Shown piece by piece: positions 58,060-64,000 of a stretch of DNA of 64,000 nt (positions within the stretch are counted from its first letter, which is position 1; the number at the start of each line of letters is the position of its first letter). Source of the DNA: Apis mellifera (Eukaryota; Arthropoda; Insecta; Hymenoptera; Apidae); NCBI RefSeq assembly GCF_003254395.2, contig NC_037638.1:3662001-3726000 (forward strand). Reading direction: 5' to 3'. Made by a program: the position numbers and the translations under genes. Under the pieces are notes generated by a model. It searched no databases. It was not told the origin of the DNA and saw only the letters and a program-made list of their open reading frames with translations.

Positions 58060-59620
58060 AGTTAAGTTCAAGTGTGATCGTTTTCTGAAATGTCATTTAG
58101 GGAGGATAGATCGGGGAATTTTCTTCGAGATTGTTTTAACTTTGGAAGAATTCTTTGAGGTATGGAAATGTGGATATTAATTTGATTAAAATTTTTGAAT
58201 AGTTTAAGCGATTTTACTTGTTTTTGAAAATGTTGTTTGGGAGGATAAATTGGGGAAGAATTCTTTGAATTATGGAATTATAGAAATTAATTTGAATTAA
58301 TTTTTGAATAGAATTTAAGTGATTTCACTTGTTTCTGAAAATGTCATCTGGAAGAATAAATTGGGGAAGAATTCTTTGACTAATAGAAATGTGAATATTA
58401 ATTTGATTAAAATTTTTGAATAAAGTTTAAGCGATTTTACTTGTTTTTGAAAATGTTGTTTGGGAGGATAAATTGGGGAAGAATTCTTTGAGTTTTGGAA
58501 TTGTGGAAATTAATTTGAATTAAAAAATTTTGAATAAAGTTAAGTTTAAGCGATTTTACTTGTTTTTGAAAATGTTGTCTGAAAGGATAAATTGAGGAAT
58601 TTTTCTTTGAGTTATGGAAATTAATTTGAATTAATTTAAATTTTTGAATAGAATTTAAGTGATTTCACTTGTTTCTGAAAATGTCATCTGGAAGAATAAA
58701 TTGGGGAAGAATTCTTTGAGTTATGGAATTGTGGAAATTAATTTGAATTAAAATTTTTTAAGAGTTTAAGTGATTTCACTTGTTTTTGAAAATGTTATCT
58801 GGAATATATATTATATTATATCATAAATTGGGGAATTTTTCTTTGAGTTATGGAATTATAGAAATTAATTAATTTGAATTAAAATTTTTTAATAAAGTTT
58901 AAGTGATTTCTCTTAAACTTTTTTGAAAATGTTATTTGAAAGGATAGATTGGAGAATTTTTCTTTGAGTTTTGGAATTATAGAAATTAATTTGAATTAAA
59001 ATTTTTGAATAAAGTTTAAGTGATTTTACTTGTTTTTGAAAATGTTATCTGCAAGGATAAATTGGAAAAGAATTCTTTGAATTTTGGAATTATGAATATT
59101 AATTTGAATTAAAAAATTTTGAATAAAGTTAAGTTTAAGCGATTTCACTTGATTTTGAAAATGTTATCTGGAAGGATAAATTCGAGAATTTTTCTTTGAA
59201 TTACGGAAATTAATTTGAATTAAAAATTTTGAATAAAGTTAAGTTTAAACAATTTTATTTGTTTTTAAAAATGTTATAAGGATAGGATAAATTGGGGAAG
59301 AATTCTTTGAGTTATGGGATTGTGGAAAATAATTTGAATTAAAATTTTTTAAGAGTTTTTAAATGATTTCACTTATTTTTGAAAATGTTATCTAGAAGGA
59401 TAAATTTGAGTTATAGAATTATAGAAATTAATTTGAATTTTTGAATAGACTTTAAGTAATTTCACTTATTTTTGAAAATATTATCTGAAACTATAGATTG
59501 AAGAATTTTCAACGAGATTGTTTTAATTTTGGACGCGACGAGGGAAGAATTCTTTGAATCAGTCAACGTGGAAATTAATTTGAGTTAAAAATAAAGTTGA
59601 TTACTCGTTCCAAAATGTTA
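58060..59620. repeat. Tandem array H, unit about 98-142 bp, about 13-14 copies
   Basis: TTGTTTTTGAAAATGTTATC recurs near 58080, 58220, 58331, 58443, 58562, 58671, 58782, 58918, 59032, 59151, 59261, 59374, 59467 and 59608. Units share GGAAGGATAAATTGGGGAAGAATTCTTTGAG, TATGGAATTGTGGAAATTAATTTGAATTAAAA and TTTAAGTGATTTCACT. Two kinds of unit (ATTCTTTGAG and TTTTTCTTTGAG types) alternate irregularly. Confidence 0.95.
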
Positions 59621-62600
59621 CCTGGAAGGATATATATTGGGAAATTTTCAGAAATACACAGGAAATTCCGTGAGACAGTCACGATGGCAATGTGAAAATT
59701 TCAAGAATGGAATAATTATCGTAAGTAAGGAATTGTCTTGACAATATACCTTGACTCAAACTTATTTCCAAAATTCCTTGAAATCGTATTTATACACAGA
59801 TCTCTGTTCAAATTTCACGTAAGAACAATTAAAAGAAATTTCTTTCAAACTCTCAACAACTTAAAAATACCAACCAATTTTATTAAACTTATCCAATTCC
59901 GAATTATTTTCAATTTTCGATCACAAAAATGTAGAAAATATATCGGCTATCGTTATATTCGCGAAATTAGAATTCCGCACGGATGCGTGTTTCGAGAAGA
60001 TTTACTAGCTGTGATTGTGAACGTGCCTATGTGTATCGAGAAATCTTCTTAAGGGTGAAGAATACGTGAACGGAATTTCGAAAGAGTTTCCAACGGGGTT
60101 TCCAACCAGTGGATGAATATCTCGCAAAGCACCAAGTGCAAGTTTTATTAGACAGAGGATTCTTAACCCACCCCTTTATTATTTAGTACATAACACAATC
60201 TTCTTAAACTTAAGAATAAAAATTACGTATATCCGAATATCATCAAAAATTTTAAAAACAATTTTCTATATTTATATTTATATTTTCATTTCATATATTT
60301 ATATTTATATATATATATATATTTTCATCTATAATAACTATCTATCTCAAAAATCTCGATTTCTTCCAAAACTGATTTGTGATTCCAGAAACTCTTTCCA
60401 GTGATTAACCAAGTTAATCGAATCTTCTTTCATCTGTTGCTCTAAAGAAAAGAAAAGCAAGCTCGGATGCAGACGAAGACAACTCTGCGAAATTCAAACC
60501 GTGAAACGCGTTTGAAAAAGTAATTTCAATGGATCCGCGGCGTTGGTTTGAAAACGACGCGCGAAAACAGAGACAGAAAGAAAGAGGAAGGAAAAATGGC
60601 ACAGGTTCCAGGGGGAAGGTTCAGTGAGTTAAGGGAAATGAAACGAGGTGAAGAACGGAGACAGAGGAGGGGGAGAGACTCATACACACACACGCGTGTA
60701 CGCAACATGGAGAGGAGGAGGGAGGAGAGATTCCACGAGGAGAAACGATATTTTATTACACGGATAATATGCTCCACTGTTATTACGATTTCGAAAATCA
60801 TTTGTGCGTTTTGTCATTTTCAGGGGGATGGAATCCTGAGATTAATCGATTCTTCTCAATTTATAAATTAATTTCGAGGTTTTTGTTTTTGTAATTTTTA
60901 ACACACGCTTTATTATTCAGCAATAAAAAAGAAAAATTGAGGTTAAAATTTATAAAGTGTTAATTTAGATATTAATTTTTTTATAATTAGAGATGCTGAT
61001 GCATCTTTGGCTATTTGTTTGTGCAGGATAAAAGAAGAGAAGATGGAAGATTTAATTTTTGTTTTTTTTAAAGTATTACATCGGATGGTAATGCAACTTT
61101 GGCTGTTTATTTATGGAAGATGGAAAATCTGAAGGAGGATGTGGACGATTTTTCGAACGTATCGTCTATTGGCATCGTGTTTTCGCATCGGTATTCTCTT
61201 TGTTTTGCCTATTTTTTTTCTTCCTTCCTTCCTTCCTTTTTCCCCTTCTCCCCACAACAGTATCGTATAAACGGCCGTATAACGTTACGTATTTCGATTG
61301 ACTAATATTCGTGCTAATAAAAAATGCGCGTGTTGTATCAAAAATAAAAATGGTTCTCGTTTATTTTTAATTCGTTTTTATTTCTCTTTCCGATTCGCAA
61401 ATCGTTTCGAATTTAAAAATTCCACGAAAGAAAGGAGAATTCGTGTTATTCGTTTACTTTCAATTTTTACTCGTGAGAGATAAAAAAGAAAAAAGAACAA
61501 ATTTTAAGAAGAAATTATTTATTTATTTTTCAAAGAGTTAACCAAAATTGTCAGAAATTGTTGAAAATCTTGGTAATCGAAATCGTCGAAGGGAATTCTT
61601 TCTCGATTCGGACAAATATTAAATATTTCCAATATTTTAATGTATCAATTCAATCTTCGTATACGCGAAAAATTTCCAGATATTTTTGCGAAAAAATATA
61701 AATTAATAACCGATATCGAATGTTATTTTTTTTTATCTTTTAGGAAAAAAAAAATAATATTGAAACGATTAACGGTATTTTAGAAAATTTAATAGTTTTA
61801 TAAAAATAACATCTCAATTTTATTTTTCCAATTTTAATTTGAATATTTTAACATATATACATATATAAATATACACGCAACGGATGCGTATCCATATTTG
61901 TTTTGAGAAAAGCGATACGAATCGGGGGGGAAAAAATTTTCGTGTATCGAATACAAATAACGTAAACAGAGTACCATCGAAATGAATAGTCCAACAACGA
62001 GAGAGAAAAAAAAAAAAAAAAAAAAGATCCAAACGATAAATAAATAAATAAATAAATAAAAAAGAAGACAGAGAGAGAGCATAACGAAAAAAATCAAATA
62101 TTATTGTTTTAAAATTTCATAAAGACAGTATATATATATCCCGCACACGTTTCTACATTTTTCTACATTTCTCTCATTAAAAATGTGTCACCACGCGTAT
62201 GAAACGGAATGTTCAATTCGAAGCTTCGCGTAAAAATACGAATTTTAAAAATTCATTCGCCCTTCCCCTCCCCCCCCCTTCCTTTCTTCGCCCGTTGCCC
62301 CCCTCTTCTTTTTTTGTCATTCATAGCGTCATACGCTTTTCACTATTCGCAGCAGTATTCGTAAAAAAGAGCTGTCCCTTTAATACGCGTCGAGTGACAA
62401 GCGCGAAAGAGGAAGAGTGAAGCAGAATGTTCCGGAATTAAACGATCAAACTGTGCCACCGGAGCGATAAGAAAAGGAAATCAAGAGGATCGATCGTTCG
62501 AATGATCGAGAGAGAAAGAAGGGATGTCGATAAAATTTTTAAATAGAATTCCAGAATATTTCGAAGAATTGAAATTCGAATCGAAATATTAATTACCTGT

Positions 62601-63813
62601 ATAATAACATTTTGAGAAACTGGAATAATTTTGTAAGAAGAAATAAAAAATTCCCTTAACGATTACAATATTTTTGATCCGTTAAAATCAACAGTTTCTT
62701 CCTGTTTTTCCCCTCCCCTTTCTCCCTCGAATCATAATCCCGATGATATTTATCCTAGATCGACACCCGGTACACGCAAAATGACAGGGCGGCAACGATA
62801 ATACACGATAAATACGACGAGTCGAAACGGTGAATCAATTTCACTTTTCCGCGCCCGATTTTCCCGGTGATGACGGCGCGTGCAAACGTTTGCCCCTGAA
62901 AAAGCGCAGCTCGAAACGAAATGTGACCCGGTGTCGTTATCCCTTGTTAGTTATAACGAGCCGGGGGGTTGACGCATGTTCGTTACACGCTTACAAATTA
63001 GCCGCGTTCGTAGCGTAGAAAACGACCAATTCTCTCGTGTGTACATATATATATATATACGTAGATTGTTGGTCGCATATTTTCGAGCACGATAGTCTCG
63101 TGAGAGTGACACAAATCGGTCGAGGCCGATTATCCAAGAATATTTCTTTTTTTCGAAATAATCTCCGTTCGAGAAGAATTGTTATTGAAGATAATGGAAT
63201 TTTGAGGGAGAAGATATATTGGGAAACTCGTATAATTATTATTTAAAAAGTATTCTTAAAGTTTTTTAAAGAGAGGGAGAAAATTCTTTTTAGGAAAAAG
63301 AGAAATATAAAATATAAATATTTCCGCGCTCTTTTATTTTGTCCTTTATTTCGTTACAAACCCAAGAGGCAAAATGTCCGCGATCAATCCATTGAAATCA
63401 ACGTCAAACGGCTTTGTGGCCGTTTCCCTTAAAAGGGATACCCAATTCTGACTTGAAAACGTCCAATAAAAAACACGGGATCTATCTCTCGAACTTTATC
63501 GAGGTTGAAATAAAAGGGGAAAAAATAAAAAAAAGAGAGAGAGAGCAAAAAAAAAAAGAAAAAAAAACAAGCGAACGAAAAAAACGTTATTACGAAATCT
63601 AAATATTTCCATCAGAGAGGACAGTCTTTCTCTACTGTGGCTAGCAGCAGCACAGCGAGTTGAGAATCGTGGCATTCGGATCGCCCGTAGAAATGCATTG
63701 CACCGATGATTAACGAAGGTACTTTTCTTTTCCTCTCCTCTCGGAAACTTGGCCCCGTTTCTTCGCGCCACTTCAACCGTTAATTTGCCCGTTAACAATG
63801 ACTAAATTGTAAA
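59621..63813. other. No gene recognised; AT-rich with CpG patches at 60400-60740 and 62740-63020
   Basis: Includes TA runs (about 60308-60323), GA-rich DNA at 60560-60735, (AAAT)n at about 62037-62059 and poly-A at about 62006-62025. The patch at 62820-63010 is complex and CpG-rich and may be a conserved noncoding element. Frames here either start with non-ATG codons or are low complexity. Confidence 0.5.
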
Positions 63814-64000
63814 GCGTGAAACAACGACTCGTAGATCTCGTGCAGTCCAAGGATAGTGCGTTTCGCGTATATACCGGGTGACCGTTTCTTCAGATTTCAA
63901 TATATTCAGAATTCAATATATAAGTGTACAATTTTGAGCGTGAAACAACTCGTAGATCTCGTGCAGTCCAAGGATAGTGCGTTTCGCGTATATACCGGGT
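63814..64000. repeat. Tandem array I, unit 124 bp, cut by the window end
   Basis: GCGTGAAACAACGACTCGTAG starts at 63814 and, with a 3-base difference, at 63938. The 60-base block to TATACCGGGT is nearly identical in the two copies. The first copy is followed by GACCGTTTCTTCAGATTTC and a short AT spacer. The array continues past 64000, so copy number is unknown. Confidence 0.9.

Noticed and set aside
59738..60052. 104-codon plus frame ending in RIPHGCVFREDLLAVIVNV
   Set aside because: Starts at TTG, AT-driven Ile/Phe/Lys content in most of its length, no splice support.

Overview
The window reads as eukaryotic nuclear DNA from a hymenopteran insect, most likely a honeybee (Apis). It is very AT-rich with plentiful CpG and many microsatellites. 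It carries two mellifera-type mariner transposons and nuclear copies of AT-rich insect mitochondrial cox1 and cox3 in which TGA stands at tryptophan positions. There is no bacterial-style gene packing. The species call is inference from these traits. Coding content is sparse, so the window is mostly intergenic or long-intron DNA.

The best-supported gene pieces are both on the minus strand. One is a 5' coding exon at 11665-11876 (Asn/His/Gln-rich N-terminus, strong donor). The other is a gene start at 34935-35182 (noncoding exon, 130-bp intron, then a coding exon with a signal peptide). No later exon of either could be tied to it with confidence. Several weaker exon candidates, recognised only by an open frame between plausible splice sites, lie at 439-449, 6303-6418, 10407-10579, 17198-17449, 19366-19472, 27741-27794, 30266-30310, 42215, 48276-48296 and 57909-58012. 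They are given low confidence.

The mobile and transferred DNA is the clearest part. Mariner copy 1 (22294-23571, plus) has near-perfect ends but a frameshifted transposase. Mariner copy 2 (40609-41844, minus) has an open 339-codon transposase but damaged ends. Three mitochondrial insertions are present: cox1 at 18184-18440 (minus, decayed), cox3 at 46481-46965 (minus, still open in the mitochondrial code) and cox1 at 47434-47834 (plus). A 158-bp MITE-like element with 28-bp perfect inverted repeats sits at 57314-57471.

The most unusual large-scale trait is a set of nine long tandem arrays with units of about 100-190 bp: 4260-5445, 7970-9300, 28600-29910, 30890-32240, 44150-44830, 48320-49700, 53560-54800, 58060-59620 and from 63814 past the window end. 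Their units are not obviously related to one another. A separate two-copy conserved-looking element (35885-36027 and 37016-37150) may be a duplicated regulatory or RNA element. GC- and CpG-richer patches between the arrays look like promoters, 5' untranslated exons or conserved noncoding elements, but none can be assigned a function from sequence alone.
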